NCBI GenBank assembly: GCA_937885015.1
Contig: CALAAS010000018.1
Location: 1-49,104 of the forward strand
Direction of reading: 5' to 3'
Origin: an uncultured Clostridium sp.
GTDB lineage: Bacteria > Bacillota > Clostridia > Lachnospirales > Lachnospiraceae
Length of the DNA: 49,104 nucleotides
Shown here in pieces: positions 31,976 to 39,944 of the stretch. The notes under the pieces are model-generated. The model had not been told where the DNA came from, ran no database searches, and saw only the letters and a program-made list of their open reading frames with translations. The translations under genes and the position numbers were made by a program. Numbering within the stretch: position 1 is the stretch's first letter; each line of letters begins with the position of its first letter.

Positions 31976-32974
31976 ATGAAAAAAATGATTTACGCGGCAG
32001 CGGCGATTCTGATGGCGGCCTCCCTGGCAGCCTGCGGAACGACAGCGGATAAAGGAGAAGCAGAAAAAGCGCAGGGGAGCGGGGATGGATACCCGAAAAA
32101 AACCATTCAGGTTGTTGTTCCGTTTAATGCGGGCAGTACGACAGACACACAGTGTCGTTTTATTCTTCCATACATTGAGAAAGAGCTGGGCGTTTCCATG
32201 GCGGTTGTCAATAATGGAGGCGCTTCGGGCGTCATCGGAACGACCGATTTTCTGACCAAGGAAAAAGATGGGTATACGGTTCTGTTTTCTCTTCCTACGC
32301 CGACGCTTTATAAGCCGGCAGCGGGAGAGACAGAGTATGCGGTGGAAGATCTGCAGCCAGTCAGCCAGGTATCCAGCGCGCCCATGTATCTGATTGTAAA
32401 AAATGATTCCCCGTTTAAGACGGCAGAAGAACTGATTGCATATATCCGGGAAAATCCAGGAGAATTTTCTTATGGAAATGCGGGAAACGGTGGCATTGCC
32501 CATATGGCTTTTGCTACATTCCTTCACGGAGAAGGCCTGGATGCCACCAGCGTACCGTCTTCCGGGGGATCGGCTGATAACTATACGGCTGTGATGGGAG
32601 GCCATGTGGACTCTTATAGCGGCAATGAAAATGAGCTTCTGGGCCGTGATGATGTACGTCCTTTGATCAATCTGGGGACTAAATCTAAAAATCCGGCGTA
32701 TGCGGATATTCCGACTTTGGAAGAGTTGGGATACTCGGGTTACGGTACGGATACGTTTTCTGGTTTCTATTTCAGTAAAGATACGGATCCGGACATTGTA
32801 AAGCGGTTTGATGAGGCAGTTCAAAAGGCCATGGAGAATCCGGAGGCAGTTGCGGCTGCTGAGGAACAGTCATTGGAGCTTTCCTATACAGGATCTGAGG
32901 AATTTACATCCAGCATCAATCAGGCCAAGGAAAATATCGTTCCCGTTCTGGAAGACCTTGGGTTTAAAAAGTAG
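31976..32974 (+). CDS. tctC: TTT transporter substrate-binding lipoprotein (TctC family), copy 2
   Basis: A 332-residue lipoprotein. The signal ends in ASLAACGTT. The mature part starts with YPKKTIQVVVPFNAGSTTDT, the TctC ligand loop; here the usual GGxxD is STTDT, which hints at an unusual ligand. A second loop reads YGNAGNGGIAHMAFATFLH, where family members often have GxxSxxH. ATG 31976 follows AAAGGAGAAG; an in-frame ATG at 31955 is weaker. First gene of tctC-tctB-tctA, under the IclR-type operators. Its ligand is presumably the compound whose carbon skeleton the RraA-like enzymes cleave. Confidence 0.9.
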   Translation: MKKMIYAAAAILMAASLAACGTTADKGEAEKAQGSGDGYPKKTIQVVVPFNAGSTTDTQCRFILPYIEKELGVSMAVVNNGGASGVIGTTDFLTKEKDGYTVLFSLPTPTLYKPAAGETEYAVEDLQPVSQVSSAPMYLIVKNDSPFKTAEELIAYIRENPGEFSYGNAGNGGIAHMAFATFLHGEGLDATSVPSSGGSADNYTAVMGGHVDSYSGNENELLGRDDVRPLINLGTKSKNPAYADIPTLEELGYSGYGTDTFSGFYFSKDTDPDIVKRFDEAVQKAMENPEAVAAAEEQSLELSYTGSEEFTSSINQAKENIVPVLEDLGFKK

Positions 32975-32989
32975 GCGGGAGGATCGGTT

Positions 32990-33439
32990 ATGAATCGAAA
33001 AAACTGTATTTCCGGGATGATATGGGCTCTGTTTTTCCTGCTTTTTCTGTACATGGATACCCAGCAGGGAGAAGAGGCCTCTTACTGGCCGATGATTGTC
33101 AGCCGTCTGGGGCTCGCTCTTTCGGTAATTTCTGTGGTAATATCAGCCTTTAAATGGAAACAGGAGACGGGAGAAAGGGTTTTTCCTTTCAGCAGGGAGC
33201 AGCTGAAACGGCTGGGACTTGCAGTTGCCCTGCTTCTTTTCTGGGTTATCTGCATTCGTTTCATCGGTTTTCTGGTAACGAGTGCGGTTGTTATGATTGC
33301 CATTGGACTCCTGTTTGAGCCGGTTCGTACCAGAAAAAATATGGTTCGGGACACGGTTGTGGCAGTGATTTTTGCGGTGGGAATGTATGGCCTGTTTTCG
33401 GCCCTTGGAATTACATTTCCAGCCGGAATGCTGATATAG
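32990..33439 (+). CDS. tctB: TTT transporter small membrane subunit (TctB family), copy 2
   Basis: A 149-residue protein with four hydrophobic segments and the TctB-like pattern EASYWPMIVSRLGLALSVIS, then LFWVICIRFIGFLVTSAVVM and a C-terminal membrane pair. GGGAGG lies 8 bases before the ATG. It is 15 bases after tctC and 12 before tctA. Confidence 0.82.
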   Translation: MNRKNCISGMIWALFFLLFLYMDTQQGEEASYWPMIVSRLGLALSVISVVISAFKWKQETGERVFPFSREQLKRLGLAVALLLFWVICIRFIGFLVTSAVVMIAIGLLFEPVRTRKNMVRDTVVAVIFAVGMYGLFSALGITFPAGMLI

Positions 33440-33451
33440 GAGGAAAACTTG

Positions 33452-34948
33452 ATGGCAGATATTATAACGTATTTTGGCATTGCTTTTACAGGAATCAATT
33501 TAGTTCTGGCATTTCTGGGAACAGTAATCGGTATTGTGATCGGAGCGCTCCCGGGATTTACGCCTACCATGGGAATCGCCGTTCTGATTCCTGTGACGTA
33601 TACACTGGACCCGACGGCAGGTCTGGTTTTTCTGGGAGCACTTTACTGTGGCTCCATGTTTGGCGGTTCAATTTCCGCCATTCTGATCAATACACCCGGT
33701 ACCAGTGCAGCGGCTGCCACTGCTATGGATGGTTATCCCATGACTCTGAAAGGGCGGGCTCATGAGGCCCTGACAGAGGCGGCGGTTGCTTCGTTTTGGG
33801 GCGGTTGTATCAGTTTGATAGCTCTGATTTTCCTGGCACCGCCTCTGGCTAAATTTGCTTTTGAGTTTGGCCCTCAGGAGAGGTTTATGATGGCGGTGTT
33901 TGGCCTCACTATCATCGCGTCGCTTTCTGTGAAAAATGTTCTAAAAGGGTTGATGATGGGTTGTGTGGGACTTTTGGTGGCCTGCATTGGTATGGATCCC
34001 GTTATGGGGCGCTCCCGTTTTATTTTCGGCCAGACTTTTTTAATGGGCGGGATTAATATGATTCCGGCGGTAATTGGATTATTTTCCGTTTCGCAGGTGC
34101 TTGCAAATCTCATGAATCCTATTCAGGTGGCAGATAAGTCATCAATCGCACAGTTTAAATCAGTTCGGGTGCGGCTTCGGGATCTGGTGCGGTACCCTAT
34201 TACCTATATACGTTCCTCGATTCTGGGAATTATTATCGGAATTATTCCAGGGACCGGCGGAGACGTGGCTTCCTATGTGTCTCACAATATTGGAAAGATG
34301 TTTACAAAAGAGGAGGAATTTGGAAACGGAGCCAGAGAGGGTGTGGCATGCTGTGAGTCGGCCAATAATGCGGTAACAGGAGGAACTCTGATTCCCACCC
34401 TGACGCTGGGGGTGCCGGGAAACGCCACAACAGCGATTCTCCTGGGAGCCTTGACAATTCACGGACTGATTCCAGGATATGGCTTGTTTACAACGCAGAA
34501 AAATATCACGTATCCATTTATTGCGGCTCTTTTTATCGCGAATGTGATTATGCTGCTGATCGGACTCTTTGGAGCGAAACATTTTGCTCTCGTGACATTG
34601 ACACCAAAAAATATTCTGTCAGCCTGTGTTCTGATGCTGAGCATTATGGGCTCTTATGCAATCCGGGGAAATGCCGGTGATGTGATGGTTATGTTTGTAT
34701 TTGGTGTAATCGGTCTTCTTATGAAGGCGTATCAGTATAATGTTGTTCCAATTGTACTCGGTTTGATTTTGGGTCCGATTGCGGAGGAAGGCCTGTCCCA
34801 GGCCATGACCTTGAATCAGAATTCTCTGTCTTTGGTTTTGGGATCGCTGTTTACAAGACCGATCTGTATTGTGCTTATGGTCTTTATGGTGGTTTCCATC
34901 GCATATCCTTTTTATACAGAATGGAAAACGGAAAAGAAACAGGCATAA
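33452..34948 (+). CDS. tctA: TTT transporter large permease (TctA family), copy 2
   Basis: A 498-residue permease with about 10-12 membrane segments. TctA loops: GALPGFTPTMGIAVLIPV, YCGSMFGGSISAILINTPGT, GIIPGTGGDVASYVSHN and ESANNAVTGGTLIPTLTLGV. ATG 33452 is preferred over TTG 33449 because AGGAGG ends 8 bases before it. Only moderately similar to the first TctA, so this is not a recent local duplication. A strong terminator closes the operon. Confidence 0.93.
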   Translation: MADIITYFGIAFTGINLVLAFLGTVIGIVIGALPGFTPTMGIAVLIPVTYTLDPTAGLVFLGALYCGSMFGGSISAILINTPGTSAAAATAMDGYPMTLKGRAHEALTEAAVASFWGGCISLIALIFLAPPLAKFAFEFGPQERFMMAVFGLTIIASLSVKNVLKGLMMGCVGLLVACIGMDPVMGRSRFIFGQTFLMGGINMIPAVIGLFSVSQVLANLMNPIQVADKSSIAQFKSVRVRLRDLVRYPITYIRSSILGIIIGIIPGTGGDVASYVSHNIGKMFTKEEEFGNGAREGVACCESANNAVTGGTLIPTLTLGVPGNATTAILLGALTIHGLIPGYGLFTTQKNITYPFIAALFIANVIMLLIGLFGAKHFALVTLTPKNILSACVLMLSIMGSYAIRGNAGDVMVMFVFGVIGLLMKAYQYNVVPIVLGLILGPIAEEGLSQAMTLNQNSLSLVLGSLFTRPICIVLMVFMVVSIAYPFYTEWKTEKKQA

Positions 34949-34978
34949 AGTATCTGGAGGATTGGAGATATAAGAACA

Positions 34979-35025
34979 GCCGCCTGCCGGCCTGATAATT
35001 CAGGATGGCAGGCGGAGTTTGTTTC
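34979..35025 (+). terminator. Terminator of the second TTT operon
   Basis: CCGCCTGCC (34980-34988) pairs with GGCAGGCGG (35007-35015), with an inner stem CCTGA-TAAT-TCAGG, followed by a T-rich tail. The outer stem is shared with the terminator at 49028. Confidence 0.85.
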
Positions 35026-35057
35026 GGGATAATAAAGACCCTGATATGGGAATAGAC

Positions 35058-35086
35058 TTGACAAAAAGGAAAAATCGAAATAAAAT
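35058..35086 (+). promoter_or_regulatory. Promoter of the second IclR gene
   Basis: TTGACA (35058-35063), 17 bases, TAAAAT (35081-35086). Confidence 0.7.
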
Positions 35087-35120
35087 GTTCTCAAATAAGA
35101 AACGTTTTGAATAAGGTTTC
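35087..35120. promoter_or_regulatory. IclR-type operator at the regulator's own promoter
   Basis: GTTCTCAAATAAGAAAC (35087-35103) abuts the -10 box. A second partial box GTTTTGAATAAGGTTTC follows at 35104-35120 with only the left half conserved. This suggests negative autoregulation. Confidence 0.55.
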
Positions 35121-35144
35121 GTATGGATGGGGGGATCTGGGAAA

Positions 35145-35918
35145 ATGAATTCGGCGGAAAAGACACTGAGACTTTTGAAACTTTTGGCACAGCCACCTTA
35201 TGTGTTTGGGGTAACAGAACTGGGGGAGAAGATTGAATGCGGAAAAAGCGGAACGTTTAAACTTCTGTCGGCTCTGGTCAGCGAGGGGTTTGCCGCTCAG
35301 ACGCAGGAACACAAGTATACACTGGGGCTTTCTGCCTATCTTCTGGGGAAAACCTATGAACAGCATATTGGAGTAACGGCTTTTGCCCGTCCTTATCTGG
35401 TACGGTTGCGGGATCTGACCAATGAGAATACTTCTTTCAGTATGATGGTAAATGGTGTTCCAACTCTGATCTGCAGAGAGGAAAGCCATCAGCTGGTTCG
35501 CGTCGTGGGAAAAGAAGGGCAGACACGCCCCTTTCACGTGGGATCAATCAGTAAACTTTTGAGCGCCTATGAGGAAGAGTCCCTTATTCGAAAAAAGCTG
35601 ATGGAAGAGCCTTTGACTGCATATACAGAGAATACGATTACCTCTCCGGAAGCACTTTTGGAGGAATTCAGGCGCATTCGAGAGCAGGGGTTTGCCTGCA
35701 GCGAGGGAGAGATGAATATTGAGACCTTTGGCGTGGCAGCGCCGGTTACGAATGCTGCCGGAGAGGTCTGGGCGGCGTTGTCTATCGGAGCACCTCGTTC
35801 CAGAGTGGATGAGGCAAAAAAAGAACGTTTTATTTTCATGGTTTGTGAGATGGCAAGGGAAATGTCCAGGGACTATACAGTCACTACCCGAAGAGGAGAA
35901 TTTACGGCACAGCGCTGA
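35145..35918 (+). CDS. IclR family transcriptional regulator (2)
   Basis: A 257-residue regulator: winged helix VTELGEKIECGKSGTFKLLS and ALVSEGFAAQ, then a GAF-like effector domain including FHVGSISKLLSAYEEE and EQGFACSEGEMNIETFGVAAP. ATG 35145 follows GGGGGGAT by 8 bases; ATG 35127 is the alternative. It lies between the second TTT operon and the RraA-like genes, and the three promoters share a 17-base palindrome, so it is the likely common repressor. The effector would be the transported acid or an intermediate. Its substitution pattern differs from the IclR at 17706, so the two have separate targets. Confidence 0.88.
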   Translation: MNSAEKTLRLLKLLAQPPYVFGVTELGEKIECGKSGTFKLLSALVSEGFAAQTQEHKYTLGLSAYLLGKTYEQHIGVTAFARPYLVRLRDLTNENTSFSMMVNGVPTLICREESHQLVRVVGKEGQTRPFHVGSISKLLSAYEEESLIRKKLMEEPLTAYTENTITSPEALLEEFRRIREQGFACSEGEMNIETFGVAAPVTNAAGEVWAALSIGAPRSRVDEAKKERFIFMVCEMAREMSRDYTVTTRRGEFTAQR

Positions 35919-35997
35919 TGATAATGGACAGAGGAAAACAGTTTTTCTGGACTTGATGATATCGACATAGAGAAAATGACTGGAAAACAGGATATTG

Positions 35998-36046
35998 GAA
36001 GAGGAAGCGGAGGCTTTATAGAAATGGCTTCGCTTCTTCTTTTTTT
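35998..36046 (+). terminator. Terminator after the second IclR gene
   Basis: GAAGAGGAAGCGGAGGC pairs imperfectly with GCTTCGCTTCTTC and runs into a stretch of eight T. Confidence 0.7.
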
Positions 36047-36048
36047 GC

Positions 36049-36085
36049 GTTTTCTAATAGAAAACTATGTTTTGAAAAAAGAAAC
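36049..36085. promoter_or_regulatory. Distal paired IclR-type operators
   Basis: GTTTTCTAATAGAAAAC (36049-36065) is a perfect 17-base palindrome. GTTTTGAAAAAAGAAAC (36069-36085) follows 20 bases on. They lie 69-105 bases upstream of the -35 element. Confidence 0.65.
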
Positions 36086-36153
36086 ATTTTGCACAAAAAA
36101 GGAGAGAAAAATTGTATAGGCATACAAAAACCACATGGTTTTGGAAAAATAAA

Positions 36154-36182
36154 TTGACTTTATATGCTGCATATGCTAAAGT
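36154..36182 (+). promoter_or_regulatory. Promoter of the RraA-like genes
   Basis: TTGACT (36154-36159), 17 bases, TAAAGT (36177-36182), the same elements as at 31791. The gap 35919-36274 holds the terminator, this promoter and the operators. Confidence 0.65.
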
Positions 36183-36193
36183 TTAAATACGAA

Positions 36194-36242
36194 TTGAGAA
36201 CAAGGTTTTCAAATGGCGAACGAAAATTTTGTAAACAAGAAA
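36194..36242. promoter_or_regulatory. Proximal IclR-type operators
   Basis: TTGAGAAC-AAG-GTTTTCAA (36194-36212) is a palindrome with the same half-sites in the opposite order; GTTTTCAAATGGCGAAC (36205-36221) and ATTTTGTAAACAAGAAA (36226-36242) are weaker 17-base boxes 21 bases apart. All lie just after the -10 box. Confidence 0.45.
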
Positions 36243-36274
36243 GCAGTCACAGGAAAAGATGAGAGGAGTTAAAC

Positions 36275-37105
36275 ATGGATTTAGATCAGGTAAAAACATA
36301 TAATGAAGATGTGGCAGCCCTTCGGGCCAAGCGAGATGCAGATTATGCAGAGTATGAAAAAGCGGGAAGAATCTGGGGACTGGTTCCGAGAGAGAGAATT
36401 ACAAAGATTACATTTCCCCGTGTAAAGAAGGAAATCATTGATCGTTACTATGCTTTGGAGGATATGTCCACTACCGTTTCCGATATTCTGGACGGCTATG
36501 GCATTGACGGAGCAATTCCCACCTCCTACCTGAAGCCGGTCATTCCAGGTTCTAAGATTGTGGGACCGGCCGTGACGATTCGAAACATTCCCGTCAGGAA
36601 AACTCCAACCCAGGGAGCCCATGATCATGACTTTATTGCCATGTCCACCAGAGATATTTATTATATCGGTGAACCGGGAGACGTACTGGTGTCTGATTTT
36701 GGAGGGAATCTGGAGGTTTCCAATATGGGCGGACAGAGCTGTACGGTGGGAAAGAGTTGTGGCTTTGCCGGAAATATTGTAAACGGATGCTGTCGCGATG
36801 TCAGCTCTATCCGCGAGATGGGATATCCGGTATTTTCCTGCGGGACAACGCAGATTACCGGTAAGTACCGTATGGAGTGTGTGGAGATGAACGGACCGAT
36901 TACGCTTTGCGGCAAACTGGTAGAGCCGGGAGATCTGATGGTAGCGGACGATTCCGGCGTGTGCATTGTTCCTTATGAGCTGGCGGAGGCAGTTATTGAG
37001 GAGGCAGAGAAAATCGCCGCTTCAGAGGAAAAGATGCGTCAGTTGATTGAAGAGAAGAAACCGATCAGTGAACTTCGGCCTCTGTTCCGGGCACGTTATA
37101 AATAA
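36275..37105 (+). CDS. RraA-like / HMG aldolase family protein, copy 1
   Basis: A 276-residue cytoplasmic protein of the RraA/demethylmenaquinone-methyltransferase-like fold. Enzymatic members are divalent-metal class II aldolases that cleave 4-hydroxy-4-methyl-2-oxoglutarate or 4-carboxy-4-hydroxy-2-oxoadipate to pyruvate or oxaloacetate. Family parts: TTVSDILDGYG, KIVGPAVTIRNIP, GEPGDVLVSDFGGN, NGCCRDVSSIREMGYPVFSC (Arg-Asp of the active site) and VEPGDLMVADDSGVCIVP. It is about 40 residues longer at the N-terminus than simple RraA. Followed after 71 bases by a paralogue. Residue choice at the site is consistent with an enzyme rather than an RNase E inhibitor, since Firmicutes of this group lack the latter's usual target. 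Confidence 0.82.
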   Translation: MDLDQVKTYNEDVAALRAKRDADYAEYEKAGRIWGLVPRERITKITFPRVKKEIIDRYYALEDMSTTVSDILDGYGIDGAIPTSYLKPVIPGSKIVGPAVTIRNIPVRKTPTQGAHDHDFIAMSTRDIYYIGEPGDVLVSDFGGNLEVSNMGGQSCTVGKSCGFAGNIVNGCCRDVSSIREMGYPVFSCGTTQITGKYRMECVEMNGPITLCGKLVEPGDLMVADDSGVCIVPYELAEAVIEEAEKIAASEEKMRQLIEEKKPISELRPLFRARYK

Positions 37106-37176
37106 AATGGGATATCCACAAATATACGTTAGTGCAGTTGGCAGAAACAGCCGTAGTATTCGAGAAAGGATAAAGA

Positions 37177-37971
37177 ATGATGATGGATCCAATTGTTGAG
37201 GCAGAGTATGAAGAGTATAAAGCTGCCGGAAGAATCTGGGGAGTAATTGATAAGGAAAATATTAAAAAAATTAAATTTCCCCGGGTTTCGAAAGAAATTG
37301 TAGAGGGATTTAAAGCTCTGGAGGATGATCTGACGGGGACAGTCAGTGATATTTTGGATGCTCTTGGATATAATAAAGTAATTCCGGGTTCTTATTTAAA
37401 ACCAATTGAGCCGGGGCACATGATTGTGGGAACTGCTGTGACATTGCGAAGTATTCCCATTGAGAAAACTACTACCCAGGGGTTGATTGATCACGATTTT
37501 ATTAAAATGGCATCCCGTGAGGTGAATTACCTTGCAGAGCCGGGCGATGTTCTGGTAGGTGATGCTGGTGGCATGACAGACATGAGCAGTATGGGAGGCC
37601 AGTCTTTTGTTTCCGCGAAGGCGCGGGGACTGGAAGGGGTAGTCATTGACGGTGCCGTCCGTGATGTGGGAGAAATCCGGAAATACGGTGTTCCCACGTG
37701 GTGCCGTGGTGTGACGCCGAAAACAGGAAAATGCCGGATTGAGGCAATTGAGATTAATGGACCGGTTGTGCTTAATCGGATTCAGATCAATCCGGGAGAC
37801 TTGATTATTGCAGATGATTCGGGAATCTGCGCAGTTCCTCCGCAGCATGCAGAATTTGTTCTGAAGAAGTGTCAGGAAATCCTTCCAGATGAAGAGGTTA
37901 TGCGGGAACTGATTGAAAAGGATGCGCCAATTGCAGAAATAAAAAAATTATTCCGGAAACGCTATGTATAA
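37177..37971 (+). CDS. RraA-like / HMG aldolase family protein, copy 2
   Basis: A 264-residue paralogue of the preceding protein, co-linear along its whole length: EYKAAGRIWGVIDKENIKKI, TVSDILDALG, GEP-type AEPGDVLVGDAGGMTD, IDGAVRDVGEIRKYGVPTW with the Arg-Asp pair, and INPGDLIIADDSGICAVPP. Copy 1 has GCCRD where this one has GAVRD. The two may form a hetero-complex or act on two substrates. RBS AAAGGA precedes a triple ATG (37177, 37180, 37183), so the exact start is uncertain by two codons. Last gene of the unit, closed by the hairpin at 37995. Confidence 0.82.
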   Translation: MMMDPIVEAEYEEYKAAGRIWGVIDKENIKKIKFPRVSKEIVEGFKALEDDLTGTVSDILDALGYNKVIPGSYLKPIEPGHMIVGTAVTLRSIPIEKTTTQGLIDHDFIKMASREVNYLAEPGDVLVGDAGGMTDMSSMGGQSFVSAKARGLEGVVIDGAVRDVGEIRKYGVPTWCRGVTPKTGKCRIEAIEINGPVVLNRIQINPGDLIIADDSGICAVPPQHAEFVLKKCQEILPDEEVMRELIEKDAPIAEIKKLFRKRYV

Positions 37972-37994
37972 GGTTAAAAAATTTTTATAGACAT

Positions 37995-38018
37995 AAAACG
38001 CTATGACAGGCGTTTTTA
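37995..38018 (+). terminator. Terminator after the RraA-like genes
   Basis: AAAACGC (37995-38001) pairs with GCGTTTT (38010-38016), followed by T. Confidence 0.65.
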
Positions 38019-38022
38019 TAGA

Positions 38023-38051
38023 TTGACATTAGTCCGAAATCGTACTATAAT
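38023..38051 (+). promoter_or_regulatory. Promoter of the MarR-MATE operon
   Basis: TTGACA (38023-38028), 17 bases, TATAAT (38046-38051): full consensus. The spacer contains the first operator. Confidence 0.85.
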
Positions 38052-38081
38052 GCAGACTGCAGAGTAGTCCGGTTTCGGACT
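38031..38081. promoter_or_regulatory. Two MarR operators
   Basis: AGTCCGAAATCGTACT (38031-38046) lies between -35 and -10; AGTCCGGTTTCGGACT (38066-38081), a perfect palindrome, lies 35 bases downstream. Their core resembles TCCGAATTCGTACAT in the promoter of the MarR paralogue at 31151. Confidence 0.7.
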
Positions 38082-38132
38082 TTTTGTTTCTTGCATTGGT
38101 GTATATAAACCACAGGTATAGGAGGAGAGAGA

Positions 38133-38612
38133 ATGGAATTTACAAGGCGGCAGGACTGGAAGGAAATGAATCTTCTGTATCGGGAATTTGACCAGCTGTA
38201 TCATGGCCTGAGTACTGCGATGGGACTTTCGGACAGCGCTTTTTTAATTCTTTATTATCTGTGTGACAGCGGAGAGGGTTGCCTGCAGAGGGACATCTGT
38301 CGGGCCTGCAGTCTGAGTAAACAGACGGTACATTCCTCAGTTCGCAGGCTGGAACAGGATGGAATTGTGGTATTTCAGAGGAAAGCCGGGCGGGATCAGC
38401 CAATTTTTCTGACGGGAAAAGGGAAAAGGCTGGCGGAGGAAAAGATCATGCCGGTAATGGCCATGGAAAATCAGGCGTTGGAGAAGATGGAAGAATCGGA
38501 AAGCAGGATGCTTCTTACGCTTACCAGAAAATATATGGTTATTCTGGGAGAGATGGCGAAAAAAATGACAGAAAATAAAAACATGGATTCAAAAGAAGGA
38601 GAGGGGAGATAG
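38133..38612 (+). CDS. MarR family transcriptional regulator (2)
   Basis: A 159-residue MarR protein: LQRDICRACSLSKQTVHSSV, then RRLEQDGIVVFQRKAGRDQ and LTGKGKRLAEEKIMPVM. It aligns along its length with the MarR at 31151 (LYHxxxxxMGxSDSxxxILYxLC). Three bases separate it from the MATE exporter gene, so it is likely the autorepressor of an efflux operon that opens when a toxic compound binds. Two operators at the promoter support this. Confidence 0.88.
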   Translation: MEFTRRQDWKEMNLLYREFDQLYHGLSTAMGLSDSAFLILYYLCDSGEGCLQRDICRACSLSKQTVHSSVRRLEQDGIVVFQRKAGRDQPIFLTGKGKRLAEEKIMPVMAMENQALEKMEESESRMLLTLTRKYMVILGEMAKKMTENKNMDSKEGEGR

Positions 38613-38615
38613 TGT

Positions 38616-39944
38616 ATGAGAATTCAGCTTTCAGATCATTTTACATATAAAAGACTGCTGCAGTTTGTGTTTCCATCGATTGTCATGATGCTCTGTACGT
38701 CGGTTTACAGCATTGTGGATGGCTTATTTGTGTCAAATTTTGTGGGGAAAACGCCGTTTGCGGCAGTGAATATCGTATTTCCGTTTCTGATGGCCATGGG
38801 AGCCATCGGCTTTATGGTTGGGACTGGCGGCAGCGCTATCATTTCCAGAACTCTGGGAGAAGGAAAAAAAGACCAGGCAAACCGGTACTTTTCCATGTTG
38901 ATATACGTAACCATTGGCGTCAGCCTGCTGTTGTCTGTGGCGGGGGTAGTATTTATGCGGCCCATTGCCGGCCTTTTGGGGGCAGAGGGAGAGCTGGCGG
39001 ATGACTGCGTTATTTATGGAAGGATTCTTTTGGCATTTCAGACAGCCTTTATTCTGCAGAATGTATTTCAGAGTTTTTTCGTGGTGGCAGAAAAGCCGGG
39101 ACTCAGTCTCCGGGTTTCCATTGCGGCCGGTCTGACGAATTTTGTCCTGGATTTTCTGTTTATTGCTGTGTTTGACTGGGGATTGGCCGGTGCTGCCTTT
39201 GCGACGGTCTGCGGACAGATGGTGGGCGGCATTCTGCCTCTCGTATATTTTACGAGAAAGAATGACAGTCTGCTCCGTCTTGTGAAAACAGGGATCGAAG
39301 GGCGGATCATTGTCCGGACTTGTACCAATGGCGTTTCGGAGATGTTGACCAGCCTTTCCGCATCCTTTGTCAATATCCTTTACAATTTTCAGCTGATGCG
39401 GTTTGCAGGAGAGGATGGAGTAGCGGCCTATGGGGCGATCATGTATGTCAACTTCATTTTTGCTGCCATATTTATTGGCTACTCCATTGGGTGCGGGCCC
39501 GTAATCGGCTACCATTTTGGAGCGGGAAACAGGGATGAGCTTTCCAACCTGTTTCGAAAGAGTCTGCGTATCATAGGAACGGCAGGCGTTACGCTGACGC
39601 TTCTGGCGGAATTTTTGTCTTCTCCCCTGACGCGCCTGTTTGTGGGGTATGACCAGGCTCTTTATGAAATGACCTGCCATGGGTTTCGGATGTATGCCCT
39701 GGCTTTTTTGATCAACGGCTTCAATGCCTTTGGCTCTGCGTTTTTCACAGCCCTCAGCAATGGATTGATTTCCGCAGTCATTTCTTTTATGCGCACGCTG
39801 ATATTTGAAACATCGGCGGTCCTTTTACTGCCAGTTTTTCTGGGATTGGACGGTATCTGGCTGGCTATCGTAGCAGCAGAACTTTCTGCCCTTCTTGTAA
39901 CGGCTTCTTTTTTTGCAGCCCAGAGAAAGCGCTACGGATATTAG
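38616..39944 (+). CDS. MATE family efflux transporter (1)
   Basis: A 442-residue membrane protein with 12 predicted segments in two homologous halves, exporting drugs or metabolites with Na+ or H+. MATE signatures: FVFPSIVMMLCTSVYSIVDG, VSNFVGKTPFAAVNIVFP, GGSAIISRTLGEGKKDQANR in the first half and CGPVIGYHFGAGNRDELSNL in the second. It is co-transcribed with the MarR gene. The stop overlaps that of a second, convergent MATE gene by 4 bases. Similarity suggests the MepA-like branch, by eye. Confidence 0.92.
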   Translation: MRIQLSDHFTYKRLLQFVFPSIVMMLCTSVYSIVDGLFVSNFVGKTPFAAVNIVFPFLMAMGAIGFMVGTGGSAIISRTLGEGKKDQANRYFSMLIYVTIGVSLLLSVAGVVFMRPIAGLLGAEGELADDCVIYGRILLAFQTAFILQNVFQSFFVVAEKPGLSLRVSIAAGLTNFVLDFLFIAVFDWGLAGAAFATVCGQMVGGILPLVYFTRKNDSLLRLVKTGIEGRIIVRTCTNGVSEMLTSLSASFVNILYNFQLMRFAGEDGVAAYGAIMYVNFIFAAIFIGYSIGCGPVIGYHFGAGNRDELSNLFRKSLRIIGTAGVTLTLLAEFLSSPLTRLFVGYDQALYEMTCHGFRMYALAFLINGFNAFGSAFFTALSNGLISAVISFMRTLIFETSAVLLLPVFLGLDGIWLAIVAAELSALLVTASFFAAQRKRYGY

